The notes beneath the pieces are model-generated. The model was not told the DNA's origin. It did no database searches and saw only the letters and a list, made by a program, of their open reading frames with translations. The translations under genes and the position numbers were made by a program. From positions 1,171,501 through 1,235,500 of the forward strand of contig NC_013889.1 of assembly GCF_000025545.1 (NCBI RefSeq): a stretch of DNA of 64,000 nucleotides, written 5' to 3'. Below are positions 1-7,940 of this stretch, one piece after another. The first letter of the stretch is position 1, and every line of letters begins with the position of its first letter. The stretch comes from Thioalkalivibrio sp. K90mix. Its GTDB lineage: Bacteria; Pseudomonadota; Gammaproteobacteria; Ectothiorhodospirales; Ectothiorhodospiraceae.

Positions 1-2
1 AA

Positions 3-1451
3 ATTTCCGCGTCTGAGCGCGAAAAGCTTTGTCGCACGGTGGAGTTCGCCGCGGCGTGCCTGGTCACAGGCACGCCGGCCCAGGCTGTGAGGAATGCGCG
101 AATTCTCGTGGAGGCTGATATAGGGCAACCGCCGAGCGAACTCAATATCGACCTGGCGTCTGGAGTATGGGTTCGTAGCTACGAAGGACCGGAACGCAGG
201 AAGGTTCGAGAGGACGTCGCGAGTGAGATGATTCCGAGCACACAAAAGGTTTTGATCCCGGATGTCTGGGGCCTTCTTCGATGGAAGAACGGGACGGCGA
301 TTGGCGAAAAGCCGTTCGCCATGCACCAACTGGATACGTACACCGACGTATGGGATCGCCGGGTTCGTCCTCTGCTCAAGCGGATGGGTGTGTCGGACCG
401 TCACCAGACATTCGACGGTATTGCGGCAGTGTTGCCGGCCTGGTTCAGAGGCCTGGAAGAGGGAGAGCACATCAGCGCCTCGATGTTGTTCGGACAGAAT
501 GACCCGCTCGCGGCTACGCACCAGTTCTACACCGCCGTTAACCGGGAGAAGCTCGCGCAGAGGTTTCAAGAGGTCCTGGATGACCTGGGTGCCGCTATCG
601 CACTTCCAACGGTCGATCAACGGAATGACGCTGTTCTGGCTCGATGCCCGGCGGCTTCATGTACAAAGGCGACGATTGACCCTAAAAAGAAAACCTGGGT
701 TGGGGATGATCGGACGCCACGCATCAAGCCGATGGCCGATTTTCTGCAGGAAGTCCGCGACCGGATCGTGGCCGCGCACGTTGGATCTGCGTATACGCTC
801 CATAACCGGCTCGCCCTTTATACGGCATTGGCGTTGGTTCTTGTAACGGGGGCCCGCGCCATCCGTACCCCCATCCCAGATCTCACTGCGATCCATGGGC
901 CAACCCGAACGCTCTGCCTGCAAGAGAAGGACCGTGGTGACGGTTTGCACGCTCGTCTCGCTCTGATGCCGCAACGGGTGTACGACCAGGTGCAGAGTTA
1001 TCTCACCTGGCTGCAACGGAGCTTTCTTTCGGGTTCGTTGGACATGCCAACGGTGCTTCAACTCAAGGCGACCAAAAGCCGGGATCGGAGCCGCTACGGG
1101 GCGGAAGGCTTTCTGCTGGACCTTAGGAAATCCCTCTATTTCTGGGAGGAGGTAGCGAGGGACGAGTGGCGTCCGGTGGAGATGACCGGGAAAAGCCTGC
1201 AACAGCAGTGCGAGCAAGTGAGCAAGAATTCGTGGCCTATTGAGAACCAGGCGCGCCATTTTCATCGGACCTATCTGACGTGGTTGGATGTGCCCTCGAC
1301 GGTCATTAACACGATGATGGGGCATTGGCACTACGGCGAGGAGCCCTGGACCGCCTACTCGGCAATGGATCCGGTGCGGTTACGGAATGAAGTTGAACCG
1401 ATTTTGGACCAGATGCTGGACCACCTGAAATTCGAGGTTGTCCGGATCTGA
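3..1451 (+). CDS. Tyrosine recombinase-like protein, 5' end outside window
   Basis: This is a probable DNA strand-exchange enzyme of a mobile element. The frame is open to the left edge, with no stop before the GTG at 39, so the true start is probably upstream. Counting from that GTG (470 residues), the C-terminus shows tyrosine-recombinase hallmarks: a TGARAIRTP segment that could supply the first Arg, an HxxR motif (H407-R410, in RHFHRTYL), MMGHW at 426-430 and a candidate nucleophile Tyr440 in WTAYS. The N-terminal two thirds is unrecognised. The TGA stop overlaps the ATG of the next gene (ATGA), so the two recombinases are translationally coupled, as in Tn554-type TnpA/TnpB pairs. That family comparison is by architecture only. 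Confidence 0.7.
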   Translation: MSASEREKLCRTVEFAAACLVTGTPAQAVRNARILVEADIGQPPSELNIDLASGVWVRSYEGPERRKVREDVASEMIPSTQKVLIPDVWGLLRWKNGTAIGEKPFAMHQLDTYTDVWDRRVRPLLKRMGVSDRHQTFDGIAAVLPAWFRGLEEGEHISASMLFGQNDPLAATHQFYTAVNREKLAQRFQEVLDDLGAAIALPTVDQRNDAVLARCPAASCTKATIDPKKKTWVGDDRTPRIKPMADFLQEVRDRIVAAHVGSAYTLHNRLALYTALALVLVTGARAIRTPIPDLTAIHGPTRTLCLQEKDRGDGLHARLALMPQRVYDQVQSYLTWLQRSFLSGSLDMPTVLQLKATKSRDRSRYGAEGFLLDLRKSLYFWEEVARDEWRPVEMTGKSLQQQCEQVSKNSWPIENQARHFHRTYLTWLDVPSTVINTMMGHWHYGEEPWTAYSAMDPVRLRNEVEPILDQMLDHLKFEVVRI

Positions 1452-4400
1452 TGTCTGACGCCCCGGAAACCCAGCAGGTCTGTTCGCTCTGGCGTCACCT
1501 TGTGGAGCCGATGGAAGACCTGTTAGCCCACAGGGATCATCTCTGGTGCGTTCGCGACGATCTTTCGCGGGATACCGGTTCGGAGCTTGGCAGAGTCATT
1601 TCGGCCATCGAAAAGCATCACCCGGAGGTCCTTAGGCGAGACCGGATTCTCAAGTCGGTCTGGTCCCGTGAACAGTTTGTGGCCCTGATGGACACGGTCC
1701 GTCGAGCGGCCCCGCGGGGGTCCTCTTTTCGGGCACGCTGGCGGGTAGCCGAAGTGCTCGATGCTGGTAATCGATTGGGTGTGTGGAAGATCCCACTGTA
1801 TGACATTCCAGCTCCGCTCCCACCGCCCGGGAGACCGATTTTTCGCCCTGACAGCTTCGAGCGCATGGTTCAGTACGAGCCGTTGTATGCGCGTTTCGTG
1901 GATGAGGTGAGCGCTGATCTTGAGCACCTAGATGACGGGCAGCTTGGATGGGGACAGATTCTCGGCTCCCTCCTGCTGTTTGGTGGTCTGGTGCAGCCAG
2001 CGTGGCTTGACGCGGTCCCGAATTCGCTCAAACATGCGCCGGCGCACTTACATTGGCTGGATATCGAGCGGTCATTGCCCGACAACCAGCGACCGGTGAT
2101 TCGTCGGCATTACCTGGATCCGATCACGCGTTCGGTGGTGATGCACTGGAGAGACGATGGTTGGCCGGAGATGCCTCCTGGTAAGGGGCGGAGCCCGGCG
2201 TTTCTCAGTCGCGTGATTGGTTCCTACTTACGGCGTTTGGACCCCAGCCTGCGGATTCCGGACAACTGGACGGAATTGCGCGACTTCGTCGAAACCCGTC
2301 TGGCCTTGTACGTCCCACCGCACCTGATGGGGTACGCCACGGGCTTTTACAACTCCGTATCGTTGTCGCCGGAAGTAATTCAGCGAATAGAGTTCCCGCC
2401 TGGTCAGGTGCCTTCGGGCGAAGGACTCGTCACTGTTGACTCTGAAGGCGTAGTGCCAGTAGGACAGTCGGCTGTTGGTGAAGATTCTGAGAGCCAGGGC
2501 AGGCCAATTGCCCCGCCGGCGGGCCCCTGGATTCGCGAATTGGGAAGTGCAATCCGTGGGGGATCGGCGGCGGACCCCAAACGTGTGGCGGCCTGGCTTG
2601 AACGCCAAGCGAATGGTGAGGGATCTGAGCCTGACTCGGTACCACCGAGTGTTGTGAAGATGGGAGAGTGGGCCCAGCGTTGGCTGTTTTCGAGCCGTGC
2701 CGGTGCCCGACCCATGAAACCCAAGACGGCCTACGATCGCTTCAATGCATTGGCCGTCCCTCTCGCTGGCTTTCTCGGCAACGAGGATCCGGCCGCGTTC
2801 GAATGCGTGGACGACTTCGTGGAGGTCTACACCGCCGTCCTTGAAACAGCCGATACTTTGTCAAAGCGCAAGCGGTTAGCCGCAGCTCTGGCGAGCTTTC
2901 ATGACTTCCTGCGGAACGCGCACGGGGCACCAGATATTGCGTCGGCGGGTCTCTTCACGGTTCGCGGGCGCCAGCCCCACGCCGTCGATGCGAATTTCAT
3001 CGAACCGCGCGCGTTTGAATGGGCGGTACGCTGGTTGGACTATCGTTACGCCGAGGATCCTGAGCTGCGGGAGAGCCTCGTTTTGATCGCGTGTCTCGGG
3101 TATTTCGCGGGCCTGCGGCGCTCTGAGGCGATTGGGCTGCTCATTGGTGATCTTGATGGCGAACCCGCCTGGGACTGCGTCGTGCGACCGAACCGAAATC
3201 GGGGGCTCAAAAGCTCAAGCGCGCACCGAGTCGTCCCACTGGGCGTGCTCCTGCCTGCGCGATACCTGAACCGACTGCAGAAGTGGTGGGCTGAGCGTCG
3301 AAAAACGATGCTCGCGGAAGGTGGCGATCCTGCGACGGTGCCGCTGTTCGACCGTCCCCGAAAAAAGGGAGCGGAAAACGACAATCTGCGGCGCTTCGAT
3401 CGGGACCTGGAACGAGTTACCGATGCCTTAATACGGGTGACGGGAGATGGGGGGTTGCGTTATCACCACCTGCGGCACTCGTTCGCCAATCAGCTCCTGC
3501 TCGCGTTGTGGCGGCACGAGCACCGCGATGATGCGCTGGTGGTCGAACGGCTTGATCCCCTGATCGGTTTTGAAGACGTCGCGACGTTACGAACAACCCT
3601 CCTTGGCGACTCCCCGGTTCAGCGCCGCAGCCTGCGGCTGATCAGTGCCTTGATGGGGCATCTGACGACCGAGATCACGATGAATCACTACATTCATCTG
3701 ACGGATCTTGTTTGGGGGCAAGCCGTGCGGGGAGCGCTTCCCCCGCTCGAATTCCATGATGTGGCTCGAATACTGGGTGTGTCTCTCAAGCATGTTCAAC
3801 GAAGCGAGCGAACCTTCCAAACGGGGAACCCGGTACTTCTGCTTGAAAGGATGCTGGACCGTCATCTCGGCAGCCCTGTCCCTGCGGACGTGGATGCAGA
3901 AGAGCCCAAGCAGCTACTCCCGCCGCGTGATCCTCATGCAGCACTCCTGTCCTTGACTGACCACCTGAATCGCACTTCGCAGGACGATTCGAAAGTCGTT
4001 CATTTCGTGGGGCCTTGGCAAGGGCCCACTCTCGATGTGTTGAGGGCCTGGCTGTCGGACGTTCCGGAGCACTTTCGCAGACCTCCCACAGGGCGCCATG
4101 AACGGATCATTGCGCCACCCCGGACTCAGCAGGGGCTGGGTTTATCGAAGGAAGCGGTCCAGTTACTCCTGAGTGTGAAAGGCGCCTGGGGCAAGGAAGA
4201 ACGCGCCCGCCTGCTTCGGATCTTTCTGTCAGGGAAGCTGGCGAGCGGTCCGCTCGACGTTGTCCTGGCGACCTTGCCCGCGCTGGATCTTTGGGTGCGG
4301 TTCCTCCGAGAGATCCAGCTCGATGATGCCTTCGAATACATGCATTTCTCTGGTAAGGGTGGAGGCCGAGAAACGCCGATGGGGCAGTATCAATACTGGG

Positions 4401-4612
4401 CGCAGCGCGCACCGGTCGCGCTCGAGTCTGGTGACGCCAATCCCGAGCCGTTCGCGGAGCATCTCCCCGAGAAACGAAGAGGCGTCGTGGTTGCCCGGCA
4501 CCGACGAAGTGGCGAGGCTGGCCGGCACCGCTGGGTGTACGGGGTCTGTTGGGCACTCGTTATGCTGAAGGCGAACGACGAGCATCCAGAACTGGCACTG
4601 CTGACGCCATAG
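1451..4612 (+). CDS. Large tyrosine recombinase (1053 aa), second of tandem pair
   Basis: This is a site-specific recombinase/integrase. The complete catalytic set is readable: Arg556 in GLRRSEAIG, H672xxR675 in YHHLRHSF, LMGHLT, and nucleophile Tyr747 in MNHYIHL. A SAM-like core-binding domain fits at about 420-500. The protein is two to three times the usual integrase length, with an unrecognised ~420-residue N-terminal part and ~300 residues after the catalytic Tyr. The start overlaps the stop of the upstream recombinase. Paired large recombinases are known from Tn554-like and other recombinase-driven elements, where both proteins act together. No third tnpC-like gene follows; the next gene is convergent on the minus strand. 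Confidence 0.8.
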   Translation: MSDAPETQQVCSLWRHLVEPMEDLLAHRDHLWCVRDDLSRDTGSELGRVISAIEKHHPEVLRRDRILKSVWSREQFVALMDTVRRAAPRGSSFRARWRVAEVLDAGNRLGVWKIPLYDIPAPLPPPGRPIFRPDSFERMVQYEPLYARFVDEVSADLEHLDDGQLGWGQILGSLLLFGGLVQPAWLDAVPNSLKHAPAHLHWLDIERSLPDNQRPVIRRHYLDPITRSVVMHWRDDGWPEMPPGKGRSPAFLSRVIGSYLRRLDPSLRIPDNWTELRDFVETRLALYVPPHLMGYATGFYNSVSLSPEVIQRIEFPPGQVPSGEGLVTVDSEGVVPVGQSAVGEDSESQGRPIAPPAGPWIRELGSAIRGGSAADPKRVAAWLERQANGEGSEPDSVPPSVVKMGEWAQRWLFSSRAGARPMKPKTAYDRFNALAVPLAGFLGNEDPAAFECVDDFVEVYTAVLETADTLSKRKRLAAALASFHDFLRNAHGAPDIASAGLFTVRGRQPHAVDANFIEPRAFEWAVRWLDYRYAEDPELRESLVLIACLGYFAGLRRSEAIGLLIGDLDGEPAWDCVVRPNRNRGLKSSSAHRVVPLGVLLPARYLNRLQKWWAERRKTMLAEGGDPATVPLFDRPRKKGAENDNLRRFDRDLERVTDALIRVTGDGGLRYHHLRHSFANQLLLALWRHEHRDDALVVERLDPLIGFEDVATLRTTLLGDSPVQRRSLRLISALMGHLTTEITMNHYIHLTDLVWGQAVRGALPPLEFHDVARILGVSLKHVQRSERTFQTGNPVLLLERMLDRHLGSPVPADVDAEEPKQLLPPRDPHAALLSLTDHLNRTSQDDSKVVHFVGPWQGPTLDVLRAWLSDVPEHFRRPPTGRHERIIAPPRTQQGLGLSKEAVQLLLSVKGAWGKEERARLLRIFLSGKLASGPLDVVLATLPALDLWVRFLREIQLDDAFEYMHFSGKGGGRETPMGQYQYWAQRAPVALESGDANPEPFAEHLPEKRRGVVVARHRRSGEAGRHRWVYGVCWALVMLKANDEHPELALLTP

Positions 4613-4633
4613 CGTGTGCTCCGGGCCTTTGGC

Positions 4634-4924
4634 TTATATGGCTCGCGCTGTCTCGAGCACCTGGGCTCTCCACTTTTCGGGGAGCGCGCCGGGGGTGACG
4701 ACGTCGACCTCGACACCGAGGAGTTCTTGCAGCTCCATGCGAATTTCACCGATATCGAAGAGGGAGGTCTCGTCCGTCGGATCGATCAGGAGTTCCAGGT
4801 CGCTGTTGGGGGTGTCCTGTCCCCGCAGGACCGAGCCAAAAACACGTGCGTTCTTGGCGTGGTGACGTGCGACCACTCTCCTGATGGCATCCCGGTGTAT
4901 CTCTACGGCCCTCGAGGGTTGCAT
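4634..4924 (-). CDS. MNT-type minimal nucleotidyltransferase, likely orphan antitoxin
   Basis: This 96-residue protein carries the minimal nucleotidyltransferase signature GSVLRGQDTPNSDLELLID at about residues 30-48. Family members usually neutralise a HEPN RNase toxin by AMPylating it. The second catalytic acidic position reads E rather than the usual D (SDLEL instead of SDxD), so activity is uncertain. No HEPN gene is seen next to it: on the minus strand the next 22 bp run into the 3' end of the recombinase gene, and upstream lies higA. The partner may have been lost when the recombinase element moved in. That is inference. Confidence 0.75.
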   Translation of the reverse strand: MQPSRAVEIHRDAIRRVVARHHAKNARVFGSVLRGQDTPNSDLELLIDPTDETSLFDIGEIRMELQELLGVEVDVVTPGALPEKWRAQVLETARAI

Positions 4925-5011
4925 GGTCCGGCGTCTCGGCTGCTTTATGAGAAAATCTTACTGCACAATGGCTAACTAGAGCAGCGGGGTAGCCCCTGCA
5001 CCCTTCGAACT

Positions 5012-5284
5012 CTACGCAGCTTGGCCGTGGCGGGCACGCCAGAGATCGTAGTCGAGCTGCATTCCCGCCCAGACTTCGGCACGCCCGCCTCGCTCGACAC
5101 CGAGCCAACGTTCGATGCGCAAAGCCATCTCGGGCGAGATGCTCGCGTGACCATGCAGCACCCGTGACAGCGCTGCCCGCGTGACGCCCAGTTCCCGGGC
5201 GGCGGCCGTTACCGACAGGCCCAGGGCTGGCAGCACATCATCGCGCAGGAGCTCTCCGGGGTGCGGCGGGTTGTGCATCGTCAT
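5012..5284 (-). CDS. higA: HigA-family antitoxin (XRE HTH)
   Basis: This 90-residue protein matches the HigA/VapI antitoxin form: an N-terminal HPGELLRDDVLPALGLSV segment, then an XRE helix-turn-helix (TAAARELGVTRAALSRVLHG) and the SPEMALRIERWLG segment typical of the group. It follows the higB remnant by 11 bp on the same strand, with an AGGAGG-type ribosome site, so the pair is a standard toxin-first higBA operon. Because the toxin gene carries a stop codon, HigA may now act only as an autorepressor on the palindrome at 5584-5602. Confidence 0.88.
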   Translation of the reverse strand: MTMHNPPHPGELLRDDVLPALGLSVTAAARELGVTRAALSRVLHGHASISPEMALRIERWLGVERGGRAEVWAGMQLDYDLWRARHGQAA

Positions 5285-5295
5285 AGTGACCCTCC

Positions 5296-5574
5296 TCAGT
5301 GGTAATCCTGATAATCGACCAGGACCACGTCACCGTTATCGAACTTGAACGTCAGCCGCCAGTTACCGCTGACCGAAACGGACTACTGCGCCGACAAGCC
5401 GCCCTTCAGCGGGTGTAGCGCCCAGCCCGGCAGGTTCATGTCCGATGGCCCACTGGCTCGGTTCCGCACAGCGAGTTGGCGCGACAGTCTTGCGGCATGT
5501 CCGTTTTGGATGCCGGTCTTGGAGCCCGTCTCAAAAAATCGCTGAAGACCTTTGTGCCGGAAGCTCTTGATCAC
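5296..5574 (-). pseudogene. higB: higB toxin gene with in-frame amber codon
   Basis: Read through, the gene encodes a 92-residue HigB/RelE-family mRNA interferase, the usual family length. It begins MIKSFRHKGLQRFFETGSK and ends NWRLTFKFDNGDVVLVDYQD followed by YH and TGA. The only lesion is a TAG at 5383-5385 (codon 64), just after HPLKGGLSAQ. Both halves are in the same frame, so this is a nonsense change and not a frameshift. In HigB relatives this position is commonly Trp, so TGG to TAG is the simplest origin. The conserved C-terminal NWRLTF and YQDYH segments would be lost, so the toxin should be inactive without readthrough. Confidence 0.85.
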
Positions 5575-5583
5575 ACTTGTAAT

Positions 5584-5602
5584 CGTATAGCCAGACTATA
5601 CG
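5584..5602 (-). promoter_or_regulatory. Palindromic operator upstream of higBA
   Basis: A perfect 7-bp inverted repeat, CGTATAG-N5-CTATACG, lies about 10 bp upstream of the higB start. TA antitoxins of the HigA group bind such palindromes and repress their own operon. The half-sites resemble those in the xis/RHH intergenic region at 45.78 kb, though with a different spacer. Confidence 0.6.
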
Positions 5603-5914
5603 GCTTGCGCTTGGGCGTTGGTATCCCGCCTGAGTTCCAGATCAAGGCTTGGCCGTTGCCGTCATCCGCCGCAACAGAGACACGGGCGATTTGCGGCCCC
5701 TCCGCATTGTCGTGTATCAGACGGGTTCGGAGCGCCAGTGAATGTGCTCTCATCAGCCTCTCACAACAAGCGCATGGCATCCGCTTGTGCCAACTCCGCT
5801 TCCCATAGACAGTTGCGCGTCGAATGAGTCTGTCGTCTGGATCGGTCAATTCAGCCTCGGCGGGTGCTCTGGTGGATGATGAAGGAAGAGTAGTCGTCCC
5901 TCCGCGGCGGCCTC

Positions 5915-6559
5915 ATGATGAATAACGCCTCATCTGCCCCACGAGTACGCCCTGGATCTGAAGCTGGTCCAGGGCAACGTGTAATGGCGGATACGCCGGA
6001 TTCTCTCATTGAGGCCTTTCGGGCGGGGGAGGAAACGCCGGCCGCGTTTCAGCCGATGCACTGGGGGTTCCGGCCCAAACGGGTAACGGATGGGCCGCAG
6101 CCCATCAACGCCCGCGCCGAGAAGGTCACGAGCAGTCCGTATTTCCGCAGGGCCTTCGCGCATCGGCGCTGCATCATCCCGGCGGACGGCTGGTACGAGT
6201 GGCAGAAGACCGAAGAGGGCAATCAGCCGCATTTCATTACGCTGACCGACAACGCGCCGCAGGACGTGCTCTTGTTGGCCGGCATCTGGGAATCGACCAC
6301 CGACGGCGGGGCCTGCTGCGCGATCATCACCGAGCCTGCGTCCGAGCACCTGGCGCAGATCCACGACCGGCAGCCACTCGCGCTCGACGCCGAATGCCGA
6401 TGGGATTGGCTCGACCCCGAGATCACCGATCGCGAGCAGGTCCGCCATATCACTCGCCGTATGCCGCCCTCCGCTTTGCGGGCGTATCCAGTTTCCACCC
6501 GAGTGAATCGTCCGGCGAATGACGATCGGTCCGTGCTTGATCCCGTAGACCGGGCTTAA
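5915..6559 (+). CDS. SRAP (YedK/HMCES)-like protein, N-terminally degenerate
   Basis: The body of the protein is clearly SRAP-family, which protects abasic sites in single-stranded DNA by forming a thiazolidine crosslink through Cys2. It shows PMHWGFRPKR, PINARAEKV, RCIIPADGWYEWQK and IHDRQPLALD. The family's N-terminal MCGRF with catalytic Cys2 and the RYNIAP segment are absent. The first 45 residues align poorly and an ATG at 5983 could be an alternative start. No Cys2-bearing N-terminus was found in the other frames just upstream. The protein is therefore probably inactive and this may be a pseudogene by deletion. Confidence 0.7.
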   Translation: MMNNASSAPRVRPGSEAGPGQRVMADTPDSLIEAFRAGEETPAAFQPMHWGFRPKRVTDGPQPINARAEKVTSSPYFRRAFAHRRCIIPADGWYEWQKTEEGNQPHFITLTDNAPQDVLLLAGIWESTTDGGACCAIITEPASEHLAQIHDRQPLALDAECRWDWLDPEITDREQVRHITRRMPPSALRAYPVSTRVNRPANDDRSVLDPVDRA

Positions 6560-6730
6560 TCCACCGTTTGCGTGCCCGAGGCCCGTCGCTGGGGGGCATC
6601 TCCCAGCCGTTGTCTTTCTCTGGATGTGCAGGAGCAGAGCATCCCGAAGCGTTCGTCCAAGTCCGAGTGAGTCAGCGCGAGCCCCAGGAGCCTCAGGCGT
6701 GATGCAAAGATACAAAAAATTGTATAGGCT

Positions 6731-7081
6731 ATGAGTATGTCCGGTTCAGGCCCCAAGCCAGTCGTGTTCCGAGCGACGGCACTGGACGATCTCCGTGCTT
6801 TCCCCTTATCGGCTAGACGGGAGGCGGGGCACCAGATCGACCAGGTCCAGCATGGAAGGGACCCCGACGACTGGAAGCCGATACAGTCCGTGGGGAAGGG
6901 TGTCAGAGAAATCCGGATCCGAGACGAGGCCGGAGCATTTCGGGTCCTCTATGTCGCCAAGTTCGGGGATGCGGTTTACGTGCTGCATTGCTTCTGGAAG
7001 AAGACACAAAAGACCCGCAAGAGCGATCTGGACTTGGCCGCTCAGCGTTATCGCGATTTGCTGCAGGAGATAGGCCAATGA
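6731..7081 (+). CDS. RelE/Gp49-type toxin (HigB-like)
   Basis: This 116-residue basic protein has the phage-derived Gp49/RelE-superfamily pattern: FRATALDDLRAFP, GVREIRIRDEAGAFRVLYVA and VYVLHCFWKKTQKT, ending in a helical DLAAQRYRDLL segment. Family members cleave ribosome-bound mRNA. Its stop overlaps the ATG of the HTH gene that follows (ATGA), giving the toxin-first, antitoxin-second order typical of this family. A short AT-rich stretch precedes it around 6705-6730 and probably holds the promoter. Both genes look intact, unlike the higBA pair nearby. Confidence 0.85.
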   Translation: MSMSGSGPKPVVFRATALDDLRAFPLSARREAGHQIDQVQHGRDPDDWKPIQSVGKGVREIRIRDEAGAFRVLYVAKFGDAVYVLHCFWKKTQKTRKSDLDLAAQRYRDLLQEIGQ

Positions 7082-7359
7082 CCGAGCACCGATTCGACAG
7101 CGTGTGGGATGCGATTGAGAACACCCCGGAAGAAGCGGAGAACCTGAAGCTGCGTTCCGCTCTGATGAGGGCCCTCAAGGACCATCTCGTTCGCTCGGAA
7201 ATGAAACAGGGCGAGGCCGCGAAACTCTTCGGAGTCACGCAGCCGCGAGTCTCTGATCTGATGCGAGGAAAGATCGACGTGTTTAGCCTCGATGCCCTGG
7301 TGAACATGGCAGCGGCCGCCGGCTTGCACGTTGAGTTGCGGGTCCTCGACGCCGCGTAG
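7078..7359 (+). CDS. XRE-family antitoxin partner of RelE-like toxin
   Basis: This is a 93-residue helix-turn-helix protein of the XRE/HigA2 (DUF2384-free) kind: KQGEAAKLFGVTQPRVSDLMRG is the HTH, followed by KIDVFSLDALVNMAAAAGL. It is translationally coupled to the upstream toxin by an ATGA overlap, which is why ATG 7078 is preferred over in-frame starts further upstream inside the toxin gene. It should neutralise the toxin and repress the operon. Confidence 0.85.
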   Translation: MTEHRFDSVWDAIENTPEEAENLKLRSALMRALKDHLVRSEMKQGEAAKLFGVTQPRVSDLMRGKIDVFSLDALVNMAAAAGLHVELRVLDAA

Positions 7360-7736
7360 CTGTGTCCGCATCTCCTGATCGCACAAGTTCTCGCGTCGGC
7401 CTACCGTGAGCGTTTCATGGGGGGCAGACCTTTACGCGTGCGGTCCATTGGTCGCCCTCGGCGACGAAGGCGACAGACTGAACTGCGCTGCGGCTGAGCA
7501 GCGTGGGCAGAGTCGCACCGGTTGACTCTCGGTTCGCACATCGCATCCTGCCGGTGTTTGGATTGCTACAATCGAAGCATGCCAGATTGGTCCATGTGTT
7601 TCGCCGAATCTCCCTGTGCCACCACTTCGGTGGGGCAGAATCGTGTGGGTCCGACCGACAGGAGCGTGGCAATGGTGTATCTGTCTAAGTGCTGGTGCGT
7701 TCACCCCCGCGTGTTTGCTACGAGGCACGCCAAGCT
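7360..7736. other. Gap with no convincing gene
   Basis: Short open frames occur on both strands here, but none has a ribosome site plus protein-like composition. One 72-codon frame ends on the ATG of the small membrane gene at 7737. I see nothing recognisable. Confidence 0.4.
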
Positions 7737-7882
7737 ATGATTTGGTCCATCTTCGCGCTTGTGGTGATCGGTGGAGCCGGCGTAATCGCCCTAGGGAAAC
7801 GCTGATCAATGGGCCTGCATCCGGCTCCGTGCCCCGCCGAAGCGTTTTTGGAAGGGCACTGGGGCCATTACGGCCGGCCTGG

Positions 7883-7918
7883 GCCCCTGTAACCGCCGTT
7901 TTTGGCGGTTACAGGGGC
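7883..7918. terminator. Strong hairpin inside IS5-type element, 3' of transposase
   Basis: A 15-bp perfect stem (GCCCCTGTAACCGCC pairing with GGCGGTTACAGGGGC) with a 6-base T-rich loop lies 23 bp downstream of the transposase stop. It could stop transcription leaving the transposase or block read-in from outside. It lacks a clean T-run on the minus strand, so terminator function is inference. Confidence 0.5.
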
Positions 7919-7940
7919 GATTTCCGGTCCTGCGGACACA

